From Endomychus coccineus (Eukaryota > Arthropoda > Insecta > Coleoptera > Endomychidae): a stretch of 64,000 nucleotides of DNA. Shown here one piece after another: positions 22,640 through 32,087 of the stretch (its first letter is position 1; every line of letters begins with the position of its first letter). The stretch lies in NCBI GenBank assembly GCA_958510875.1, contig OY294068.1, forward strand, positions 152,928,388 to 152,992,387, given 5' to 3'. The translations under genes and the position numbers were made by a program. Under the pieces are notes generated by a model. That model was not told the origin of the DNA. It saw only the letters and a program-made list of their open reading frames with translations, and searched no databases.

Positions 22640-23596
22640 TTTTGTTGAACTGCTTACAGCTGAGGAACGATTTCAATGATTGGTTATTCCTACTTTCTTG
22701 ATATCAATCCCAATATTTTGCGTGCCTAGACGTGCCCACTTACTGAGTTGTTTATCATTATCACCCAAAACTTTTTACCAAATACTTGTCTTCTTCCAAT
22801 CCCGACTTGGAGATAAGAACAATCGATTCGTCTTGATATTTGATGTTATTTTGGCTAATACCTTCTGTAGTACACGAACTGAACCCTTGTCTTCACATTC
22901 TTTGTTCAATGTTAACCATTTAGATGCAGTAGTACGTTTTTCTCCTTCCTATGTAGTTCTGAAGAATATGGTGTTGTATTCAATGCTGTCTGGGAGTTTA
23001 CCATACATGTCGACTTTGTTCTTTCAAAATTCGATTACGCAGAAGGCTGCATCGTTGCCACGCCACGCGAGCTCGACGGCGAGAATCTGGTAGAACTTTT
23101 TTTGTAAGCCGTCTGGTGAGTTTTTGTCATAATTTTCAACAATCTTGCCAATCTGTCCAGTTGTCACAGCTGTAGAACTGTATTTCCTTTTCTCCAGAAG
23201 CAGTAGCTCTCTTATTTTGGCCGCACGTACCTTTCGGTCATCCTCAAAAACTAGTCTCTGAATGGGTACATTTTTCGATTAAAATCTTCAAAGTACTGTT
23301 TCTGGAGAAGCTTTGCAAAATATTTCGAATCGTCGTCACAACTCCTTTCTTATAATCGTTGCCATTAGCGCTACATGTTGAAAGCCCAATCTTTGGGAAT
23401 ATTTGCCAAGTGTGCGTTCGACGTTTGCCTAATAAATTCATATTTTTGCTCTTCACGAAATGTCAAAAACTGCTTCCAGATACATCTGTGCATTTTCACC
23501 GTGTTTGCAGGCGTTGACGATTCAATTGATTCGCTTATTTCTAAATCTGGAGCTTTTCCAAAGCGATTCATTGCGATTTCAATTGACGTTAATTAA
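22640..23596 (-). pseudogene. Crypton-type tyrosine recombinase (DUF3504-like) pseudogene
   Basis: Minus-strand frames starting near 23571 read STPANTVKMHRCIWKQFLTF, then ANIPKDWAFNM, then after a frameshift NGNDYKKGVVTTIRNI. These match the N-terminal SAM-like part of eukaryotic Crypton recombinases. Downstream come ELAWRGNDAAFCVIEF, GDNDKQLSKWARLGTQNIGI and KVGITNHXNRSSAVSSSTKSG. The last is the H-x-x-R box of the catalytic R-H-R-Y tetrad, with the S after H replaced by a stop. Several in-frame stops and at least two frameshifts disable it. Cryptons move by site-specific recombination and lack terminal repeats, so the ends are not defined here. Confidence 0.7.
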
Positions 23597-24354
23597 TAAA
23601 TACAAACGTTTGTTATTATGACAGTCATAAAATCATGACTCTAGATTTAAATTACTATTTTTACTCTGTTGGATCAACCGGAAAACTTAAGTGATTAAAC
23701 CACCTTGTCAAGGGTGTATTCGTTTATCTAGACATGGTAACTTTATAAAATTTGTGACTGCTATTAGCATAATTTATAATGAATTATATGATCAACTTTA
23801 TAAACATGATTAATTCGTGACTTATTCTTGATTCAGGACAAATATGGATAGTCTCTTTGAATTTAAAATTAACACTAACGATCATAAACATAAATGCTGT
23901 TATTGACAGTAGCGTGTTATTGCAAGTGATAACAATAATATTCTCAGCTTTATAATCCAAAAATGGCATAATATGGATCTCATCAAATGAAAGTATCACA
24001 TTATATTAATTTTTATCCAAGAATGTTGATTTGTTCTGGACGTATGTAAGGAAGATTTGTCTTTCTTCAACTACCGGAACGCTCAAGTTAGCATTCTAAA
24101 CTATCTTGATAGATAGGTAAACTTTATTGCAATTACCATTGAATTAATATACAAAATTTTGAACTTATACTTGAACCTAACATTAATACTAAACCAGAAT
24201 ATAAAATGAAGTATTGATGAGATAAAAAAATATATAAAATCTCATACATAGCTGTAATATGTAATAGAAGCAATAATATAAAGGAACATATCTACGTGAA
24301 TGAGAAAAAAATATAAAATATAAAAGTATAAAATTGAAAATTTACTAGATAATG
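23597..24354. other. Unassigned intronic DNA
   Basis: No gene recognised. AT-rich with short open frames only. Confidence 0.4.
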
Positions 24355-24790
24355 TCATAAATTCTTATCACATTCGTATTCTTCCACAAAATAATAAACT
24401 TCACTGGCTAGGAATGTGAATACGAATTTCTTAAATAATTTTTGATTTGTTAAATCTTTTATGTTTGATGGTAATTTGTTGAATATTTGTATTGATATAT
24501 GAAATAAACTATCAGCATATGTAGAACTATAAGCATGAATAGGTCGAAAAAATTCTATTTGCCTCGTTGGATAACTATGGTCATCGTTATTTTTTAGAAT
24601 ACATATTTTTTTATCATAAACGAAAAGCAGCAACGCATATATGTACATTGACGGCACAGTTAAAATATTGTGGATTTTGAAAATCTCTCTACAAGAATCT
24701 CGCCATCCCAAACCAGCAATTATTGGTGAAGCTTTTTTTGCCACACAAAACATGAATGCGATGATGATGAGTTTCCCCAAAATTGAACGC
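24355..24790 (-). pseudogene. CR1/L2-like non-LTR RT, C-terminal fragment
   Basis: A 141-codon open frame reads GWRDSCREIFKIHNILTVPS, then DDHSYPTRQIEFFRPIHAYS, then SIQIFNKLPSNIKDL and an F-x-Y-y tail. This is the usual C-terminal region after the palm of CR1/jockey-group reverse transcriptases. The first M is internal. It may be the 3' end of the same family as 14258-15730, which lacks this region, but no overlap exists to test that. Confidence 0.6.
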
Positions 24791-25774
24791 AGTCATAACA
24801 CTCTTATACACTCTCATTTACAAGTAAAAACACTTTCCAATCCCACAAGGACAACCAAGGAACAGGTGGAATATATGATTTTATACTAGAACGGGTAAAA
24901 CTGTTGAATTCTGATATTTATAATCTTTCACCCTCAAACTGGCCATGCGCCAATAAGTCTAAACATTACTGTCGTAAGCACCCTCTCTACTACAGGCCTT
25001 CTGTTGAAAACGCCCCACTTACGTTTGTAGTCAGTCAGCTTTCTGGCCTTCTTTATCTAGACGATATTGCTAACGCATAACTCGGGAGTTAACCAGTTTA
25101 ACCGATATTCGTAATAACTGTCCAAAATTCTACTCATTATCCTTGATATTTATTTTTGTAAATCTTCATACAGTTCGCTTGTTCACAGAGTATCTGAATT
25201 TTCCATCACGGATAATAATTAATATCATACATAAGTGTTTCGGATTGAATTCTTAATAGCCCTCATCATCTTTCCGTCCTAGAATTAATTTCCAAAAAGA
25301 ATTCATAATTAAATGGTATACTAGTTTTGTAGGTGTTATGGAATCAATATTAAACTTAAATTTTATCAATACAACTTTCTAAGTTTTATTATTAACTTGA
25401 TTTTGCGGACGGCGATTCTTGGATACTCTACCTGGATTACGGGATTCTCTAATATTCTTAATACATTCCGTCAACAATTTCAGGTGGTCTTCTCAGAGTA
25501 GATTAGAACTTAGGGTCTCTATTGACAATTGTTTACTTTGTATCTATAATTACACGGTTCATCGTCAAATTACTTAATTTCGGAGACAGATTTTTGTTGT
25601 TTCGCGGTCACAAGATTGGAGGAATTTGGAAGTTGCCTCCAAATTTTATTGTTTCCGGTTTGTTTGGAAGTTTTTAGTTTATTTAACTATAACTGATAGC
25701 AGACCACGCTCTGGCCATTTAAGAGAAACGAGCCGAAAGAGATAGCGCACAAGGATCATGTTTGTCGCTTGTAA
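24791..25774. other. Unassigned intronic DNA
   Basis: Nothing recognised on either strand. Confidence 0.35.
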
Positions 25775-26345
25775 ATCATAGAACAGACGTTCAATCATTG
25801 AGTCGTCAGATTTATACTAATTTACTTAATTAAAACCCTTGCAAATTTCTACATACATCTTTATAATGTTAAAATTATATTTTAGATAGAATGCTCCAAT
25901 AACAATATTTCAAATAAGGTCTAACAACCTTTTTCTATTACATCATAAATCTTCAACATCTGGTTCGAAATTAGTTCTTGAGCGTCGAATTTTTTGATTC
26001 CAGTCGTTTTTCGAACAGTGCTTAGGAATGATTTCGAATTTTATAAGAAAATTGCTAAGTGGTGGTGATTCTTGATTCATATACTTGGAACGTTAATGTG
26101 TTACAATTTCGATTACTCGTGTTCCTGTTTGTGTCGACGACGTGGGCATTTTTAATTGAAAATATAAAATAAAAATAAATATATGAAATATAATTAGTTC
26201 TAAGAAATACCGGTTTAGACATTGATACGTCTTCTGTTGATGGTCGTGAGACCGAAACGTACACAGAGAAAAAAATAATAAGCATATGTATTAGGATGAC
26301 CTATTTTTCGAGAATTTATATATACTTCATACTTGAGGCAAGAAT
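25775..26345 (+). repeat. Hammerhead-bearing repeat, copy 1
   Basis: About 570 bp align with 30640-31210 over their whole length, starting at a GTAAATCATAG block and ending after a CCGAGAATTTATATATA-like block. Similarity is moderate with many substitutions, so the copies are old. The 3' third carries a degenerate hammerhead motif (26229-26275). No coding sequence is visible. The layout fits a pseudo-LTR of a Penelope-like element or a retrozyme-like repeat. Confidence 0.65.
26229..26275 (+). ncRNA. Degenerate hammerhead ribozyme motif
   Basis: CTGTTGA stands where CTGATGA is required, followed by T, the stem II GGTC-GTGA-GACC and GAAAC. The stem III and stem I 3' strand seen in the other copies are eroded here. 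It should be inactive. Confidence 0.5.
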
Positions 26346-26364
26346 CATCATTAATTGTAATGAG

Positions 26365-26880
26365 CTAATGAGCTGATGAGCACTTGGGATGTTGATCTAT
26401 ATAAACATCCAAATATCTTATAATGGAGGTATTGTGCACAATATCTGGGATATCATTTAAAGTTGGTGGATGTAAGTTATTCGGAAGACCAGTATAGGTA
26501 GGCGAAAGAAACAAATATTCAGTTTTGAAAACATTTAGCTCCAATAAGATTTTATTTAACCGAGATTTGGGAATATTAATAATTTTTCGTGATGTTTGCT
26601 GTAGTCGATCCCAAGACCTTGCGGAGCATAGTAAGGTATCACCTGCGTAAGAAAGAATTATGGAGTTATAATTATACAATTTATTGAAATATATCGGTAA
26701 GAGTGTTGAACCTTAAATTGGGCATTGGGACACACCCATCTTTATTGTATTAATATAACCAACACAATCGCCAATTGTCATTAGCTTGTTTCCGTTGAAG
26801 AGATGAAATTTGAAATGATTCAATACATTACTCCTTAAACCAATCTCGTTTATTCTAGTAATCTACTATGTGATACAGCA
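26365..26880 (-). pseudogene. Degenerate non-LTR reverse transcriptase fragment
   Basis: The minus strand reads GVSQCPI near 26730, then after a stop GSTLLPIYFNKLYNYNSIIL, then SYAGDTLLCSARSWDRLQQ. This is the RT palm with the catalytic YADD changed to YAGD. A LNVFKTEYLFLSP block follows. It matches the usual GVPQGS.LGPL....IND and YADDT...C.. motifs. It is truncated and inactive. Confidence 0.6.
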
Positions 26881-27427
26881 TTGAAAGTCTTATGTGAGTC
26901 TAGAAACACCTAGGTGTGGTTTTTGACACACAGTCGAAATTTGGTGATCACATTCAGTACATTATTTGGAAACCTTATAGATCACTTGGTTTCATTAAAC
27001 ATGTAGGGAGAGAGTTTAGAACATATGTGTCTTTCAGGCATCTCTATTTTTTGTTGGTGCGACTCATTCTGGAGTATGGCTCTAATGCTTAGAATCCTTC
27101 CACATCAATTGCTTTACAGGCGATTGAGACGATTCAGAATTTGGCTATTAAATATATGTACTTCAAAAAGTATCGAAGATACCTCCCATCTGGTATCCTA
27201 TTCAGCAATTGTTCAAGAGTTTGACCATATCAAGCTATGCTATAGACGAGAAACTGTTAGCATGTATTTTCCGTACAAGCTGTGTGGTTTCTTAATAGAT
27301 TCTCCGCAGCTACTTTCAGAGCTCAAATTTTATACTTTCAACACCAGAATACGTCACAGACAGTTACTTTTCTGAACTCTTACGCGTAGCGATTCTCCTA
27401 TCACTAGAATGTGTAAGATTTATAATA

Positions 27428-27667
27428 ATAGTCTAGGAGCCAGAGGGATATTGATGGTCTGAACATTAGCACGATGGCACTATGGTTTATCGTTAGAGGA
27501 CGGTTCAATGACCGAATTTCTGCCGGCTGCTGTATCTCGAGATCTAGCAGCCGGCGAAAATTCGGTATGTGAGATGAATTGGCAATTGAACCGTCCTCTA
27601 ACGATAAACCATAGTGCCATCGGTTTAATGTTCAGACCATCAATATCGCTCTGGCTCCTAGACTATA
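27428..27667. repeat. 240-bp near-perfect palindrome
   Basis: AGTCTAGGAGCCAG at the left is mirrored by CTGGCTCCTAGACT at the right. The arms then match for about 85 bp with very few differences, including GGTTTATCGTTAGAGGACGG. The centre lies near 27540 (TCTCGAGATCTAG), flanked by GCCGGCTGCT and AGCAGCCGGC. The right arm has about 20 extra bases. It could be a small foldback element or an inverted duplication; no target duplication was resolved. Confidence 0.75.
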
Positions 27668-27901
27668 AGCACTGCACATATCTGGAATGTGTATTGTTCA
27701 ATGTGAACGTGCGACAGTATCGACAAGGTTTGTTTGAATTGAGTAACGCAGTTCAACGGGAGGCGGTTCGGGTTGGTAGGAAAGATTTCTGATTGATGTG
27801 GGCTATCAGTTGGCGGGTGCTCTAGATAGTAACAGACAGATCTGGGTGGACTTGTGGGTACCGATGTCCGAGGAAGTGATGGGGTAGTTGTGGGCCAGCA
27901 C

Positions 27902-29115
27902 TAGTACTGCCCAAATACAAGAACAAGACGAGACTTAGCCAGTCTTGGTCTTGGTCTTGCGCCAATACACCTGGTCTTGGTCTTAGTCTTGGTCTTGGTC
28001 TTGGTCTTGGTATTGCGCTCCCAGTCTTGGTCTTGGTCTGGGTCTTGCAGCAAGAGTCTTACAAGTCTCGCAATTACCTATTAGTGTTTCTGTTTTTCAT
28101 TTTTATCTCAGCCTTTTTATGTTGGCACAATTTACACAAAGCAATTTGGCATGCATAAATTATTTCGAGAAACTCATCAAATTTTCTTTCAGGTCTTTTA
28201 GATCTATAACTCCAACTCTCACTATTCCGACTAGAACTATTTCAATCTTCAAATTGTAAGCGTGATAAGTTTTCCTAGAACAACAAGGATTAGAGTAAAA
28301 ACAATTATTCGAGTCTAATCGAATCAAAGCTCAATTGAGAATGAGGGGAATTGAAATACTATTATTCATAGTCCATTCGCTTAGATAGTGTCGCCTTGTA
28401 CCGCGCCGCCTTGGCACGTGCCGGCTCTCATTAAAGGATGCCGCCGCAAATCAAAGGATGCCGCATGCGGCGTACAGACGCATGACATTGTAGCGTCCTG
28501 ATTCTCGCTCTTATATCTACCTTATCATTATAAGTTAGATTTCAAATTAGTTTGTAAGATCTCTTTTTCGGCCTGTAACTTTTGAAATATTAAGAAAATA
28601 AACATTTTCTCGGTAACATACTACGTATAATTTTATTTCGCTTTATTCTATATAGTTTATTTTTCGTTTTTATTATTTTCATATTTTCATTTATTTTCAT
28701 ACTATATTTAATATATTATTTCTCATTTACTTATTCGAACAGCGTAAATTTCCCCTTCAACGAAAATGCACTGATAGTCATTTATGTCTGTACTTTACGT
28801 CTTCCTATTTTCTGCCTATTTTCTTCTCCAAAATTGCATGTACTAGTACTCTCTTTTATTTTGTTTCGTTTGTTTTCTATATGTCAATTTCTTGTATTAT
28901 AAATTAAGCCTGTCCGCTCCCTGAAACGACACTCAGTCCTAACTGCAAGACGCAAGAGTCTCGCAGGCTTAGTCTTGTTCTTGCTCAAATCTTGCACGGT
29001 CAGTCTTGGTCTTGGTCATGCTAAAGTCAGGCTGTCTTGGTCTTGGTCTTGGTCTTGCAAAAATGCAAGAACAGGACCAAAACAGCAAGACCAAGACCGA
29101 TTTTGGGCAACACTA
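27902..29115. mobile_element. Non-autonomous hAT element with TCTTGG repeats
   Basis: The ends are TAGTACTGCCCAAAT on the left and, read inward, TAGTGTTGCCCAAAA on the right. A perfect 8-bp duplication GCCAGCAC flanks it (27894-27901 and 29116-29123). Eight-bp duplications and TAGTGTTG-type ends are hallmarks of the hAT superfamily. Just inside both ends are runs of TCTTGG repeats (about 27944-28050 and 29003-29060). The right end also has the repeats in inverse orientation. No transposase is encoded across 1214 bp, so it must be mobilised in trans. A GC-rich patch lies at about 28390-28490. Confidence 0.85.
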
Positions 29116-29316
29116 GCCAGCACTAGGGTTGTAGATTAGTTTTTGTTTTTTTGTAATAATTGAGTATTTGATTTTTCTTACTTTTTTGTTTTATCTTTTA
29201 ACTACACATGGTTTGTTTTTATCAATTATTGGATGGTTTTTATATAACTCTAGAACATGTAATTAGGTTATAAGTGTTTGTAACCTGTTTGTTCTTGTGA
29301 AATAAATAAATAAATA

Positions 29317-30274
29317 TCATTTCGTGGAGGGGCCCTTCAGTTCCATAACATTTTATGAAAATCAAATATGACATATCAATTCGCAATAACCGGAGAAGTA
29401 TGTAATTTTCACTCACAATAGTTGACTAATAATTCCTTACAATAACTACGGAATGGCTCCCGTTGTATAGAGACAACTTCGCTTCTTACAATTACCATCT
29501 TCCAATGGCTGTTGCCATAATTCAGTCATAGCCATCCATAGCGTCTTCTCGTCCTCAAAATCGTTGGAAACAGCTCTATTATTTTGCGAGGACCCATCGA
29601 CCAATGCTCGTATAATGATTGCTTGGAAGCTGCAGAGCAATAATTTGAAACGCTGGAAATGTGAACTTTGATTAAATAAGAGTGGTCATAAAACGGGCAG
29701 GAACAAAGTTAGCCTCGTTCAACGACTCAGTTCACTGCTTGACAAGTAACTAAAAGATTTTACAATCTCTACAGTTGTAGTGGTATAAAGCTTGCGAAAT
29801 TGTTTCAGCGGAGTTTATGAGAGTCAGAACTGTTTTAAACTCTTTATATCCAACATAAATAACGTTATCTGGATTGTTCGGGTTTAGGAACACACATTTA
29901 CAGTCGTTCTTGATGTCTTAGATTGTGATTACGAGAACTTGACGCATGTATGAAATTTACATGTTTATCGGAGCTGACAACTCCAAGCTTAATATTATAG
30001 CTTGAAGTTGTCAACTATCTCTAGAACCAATTCACATCAACAATTTCATTAAATAACTCCCGAACTATCTTCGTCAAATGTATATTTCATGTTAACAGTT
30101 GGTAACACTTTACAGAGCTACCGATATAAACTGCAGATTTATTAAATTCACTTGGCAATTCTTAATTTCGTTGGAAATATAAATTTCGGTAGAATTAGGC
30201 TACAAAAGAAATAACAACATTTACCACGTGTGCTGTGTAAATTGCGAAACATGTAAATTTTTCTACATCAGTAT
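29317..30274. other. Unassigned intronic DNA
   Basis: No gene or repeat recognised. A short AGCTTGAAGTTGTCA-like inverted repeat near 29970-30015 is noted without interpretation. Confidence 0.35.
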
Positions 30275-30640
30275 ATTTTATATATAAATTTTCGGGAAAT
30301 ATTCCAAATTAATACTTATGTTTTATATTTTAGTCTTTACGTACGTTTCGGTCTCACGACCATCATCAGAAAACTTATTATTTCAATAACATGATTACTT
30401 AGAATTAATTGTATCAACACAAAGCGTACTTATCACACCAATTTCGTTTTCGTGTTTAGTGTCTGAACGTCAGTCCTATGATTTACAGATTTGGAGTCAC
30501 GTTGTATGTGAATCATCTCCAGAATAGATCTTTTATAATAATTGGTTTCCTTAGTTAAAATACTAATATTTTAACTAAGGAAACCAATTATCATAAAATA
30601 TCTATTCTGGAGATGATTCCCATAAAACGTGACCCCAAAT
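30275..30640 (-). repeat. Hammerhead-bearing repeat, copy 2 (inverted, partial)
   Basis: This is a reverse-orientation partial copy of the repeat at 30640-31210. It lies head-to-head with that copy and lacks about 340 bp of its middle. It contains the best-preserved hammerhead motif (30332-30375, minus strand). Confidence 0.7.
30332..30375 (-). ncRNA. Hammerhead ribozyme candidate, all conserved elements present
   Basis: Read on the minus strand: AGTTTT (stem I 5' strand), CTGATGA, T, then GGTC-GTGA-GACC (stem II with a tetraloop), GAA, AC-GTAC-GT (two-pair stem III), A as the base before cleavage, and AAGACT (stem I 3' strand). Stem I forms six consecutive pairs including one G-T. Every invariant core base is present. 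A very short stem III is what is known for hammerheads in Penelope-like elements, which are thought to need tandem copies to self-cleave well. Activity is inferred, not shown. Confidence 0.7.
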
Positions 30641-30668
30641 CTGTAAATCATAGGACTGACGTTCAGAC
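30463..30668. repeat. Inner palindrome between two hammerhead repeats
   Basis: Arms of about 100 bp meet near 30562. TTGGTTTCCTTAGTTAAAAT is mirrored by its complement, and GATTTACAGATTTGG-like outer parts also match with few differences. The right half is the start of copy 3. The palindrome is therefore the junction of two head-to-head repeat copies. Confidence 0.75.
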
Positions 30669-31210
30669 TCTGAGTCATAGTTATACTAATTTGATTAATT
30701 ATTATTCTTGCATATTCCTACTTGCGTCCTTATATTGTTAAAAGTATATTTTTAGGTAGAATGATCAGAAGTATATCTCAGAGGTCAGACCTTCTTTTAT
30801 TACCTAATAAATCGTGACATCTGGTTCGAAAGTAAATACTTGAACTTGTCTCGGGTTAGTCGTTCATAGACTATGATGGAATGTGTTCGTATTTTTGAGA
30901 ATTCTACTAAATAATGAATTCTCGATATACCTATCATACTTATACTATAACATTTGTGTTACAATGTCGATTTCGTGTTTCTGTTCGTTTCGGCGACGTT
31001 CGCATTTTAAACGAAATTGATGCCATGAGGACGCTTTGTGTTGATACAATTAGTTCTAAGTAATCAGGTTATTGAAATAATAAGTCTTCTGACGATAGTC
31101 GTGAGACCGTAACGTACGTAAAGACTAAAATATATAACACAAGTGATAATGTGACCTATTTCCCGAGAATTTATATATAATTCATACCTGGGTCAAAATC
31201 TTCATTATAT
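30640..31210 (+). repeat. Hammerhead-bearing repeat, copy 3
   Basis: This is the full-length partner of 25775-26345. Its last third is also inverted at 30275-30460. No coding frame is visible. The shared 3' part runs from TTGTGTTGATACAATTAG through the hammerhead to CGAGAATTTATATATA. Confidence 0.7.
31083..31126 (+). ncRNA. Hammerhead ribozyme motif with core mutations
   Basis: AGTCTT and AAGACT form a perfect six-pair stem I around CTGACGA, AGTC-GTGA-GACC, GTAAC, GTAC and GTA. The core GAAA has become GTAA and stem II has an A-C mismatch, so it should be inactive. The perfect stem I shows the secondary structure was the ancestral state. Confidence 0.6.
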
Positions 31211-31344
31211 ACATCAGTATATTAAACTGAAAAATGAAGGTGTGAATATTTGATTATCTCGACGGGACAAGGATCTTCGAAGATAGTACTGTCGGTCATT
31301 CTTGGCTGGAGTCTAACATGAAATTTGTGATAACTAATGCGCGG

Positions 31345-31800
31345 ATTTTATGCACCATGCATATACTGGGTGAACCAATCAAAACGAAACAAGGCCGATA
31401 TCTCATATACCGTTCGTTTAAAAAAATCGCTTCGACCCGTCAATTTTTATTTCTCGGGGGAAAGATTCTGTCCATATCTTCAGTCTTGTAACTTTCACCT
31501 CCGCGCGGGGGTGAACTTTAACCCCAAAATCTCAAATTGGATTAGGGGTCGAATGGTACCTCAATCTAGAGGTAATCAATTTCTCTGTTCAAGGTATTTG
31601 AGTTTCACAAATTTCATGAAGCCGTTTTTGGGAAAATAAGGGAAGAACATTGAAAAAATTAATTATTGGTCGGTGTTAAAATGTTGAGAGGCGTTGATTT
31701 TTATAGCGAGAAAAAAGTTATTTTCACTTATTTTCAACTCTGCCTCTCCAATCTCTCTCTTCAACCCTCAAATTACAATGTGATTAGAAGTCAAATGATC
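31345..31800 (+). repeat. Dispersed repeat, partner inverted at 42085-42425
   Basis: The stretch from a CTTCGACCCGTCAATTTTTA block to GCCGTTTTTGGGAAAATAAG, and on to AAAATGTTGAGAGG, aligns with the reverse complement of 42085-42425 with many mismatches. It holds a short GCGCGGGGGTGAACTTTAAC block. It shows no recognisable coding sequence and the family is unknown. Confidence 0.55.
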
Positions 31801-32081
31801 GTACAATTAAGGTCATCAATATGCCTTTTCACGGCCTAACAATTTTCAAGAATTAAGTAGGTAGTTAAGTTATGTAATAAGTCAGCACTAATAAGACATT
31901 TGTATCGATTATTACATTAATTTGATGTAATAACATTGCTTAGCTTTACGGTATGGTTTGTCACTGATCCTATCTCCTTAAATTTTGCTACCAGCTCAAT
32001 TATGAATTATCGGTTAACATGTTTATCTGAATTCATTTCATTGAATACCTGTGCTGCAATATCAGCCCATCTACCATATTA

Positions 32082-32087
32082 GTCCAG
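32082..32087. repeat. Left tip of foldback B, separated by the LTR element
   Basis: GTCCAG, preceded by TA (32080-32081), is the first six bases of the foldback element that resumes at 40656. CCAG (32084-32087) is also the 4-bp target duplication of the LTR element. Confidence 0.8.

Larger units (their letters stand above)
26890..29316 (+). mobile_element. Jockey-like non-LTR 3' end, interrupted by a palindrome and a hAT element
   Basis: From 26903 the plus strand reads HLGVVFDTQSKFGDHIQ, SLGFIKHVGREFRTYVS, LLVRLILEYGSNA and, with a stop, IDSPQLLSELKFYTFNTRIR. This is the C-terminal region of a jockey/R1-group RT. After the insertions, the 3' untranslated part resumes at 29124 and ends in a GAAATAAATAAATAAAT tail at about 29301-29316. 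The empty site of the hAT insertion (27902-29115) restores a continuous 3' end. The adjacent minus-strand RT at 26365 is a separate fragment. Confidence 0.6.

Noticed and set aside
27944..28050. Regular TCTTGG array considered as a CRISPR-like or telomere-like repeat
   Set aside because: No spacers, wrong unit for insect telomeres, and it lies inside a hAT element with a target duplication.
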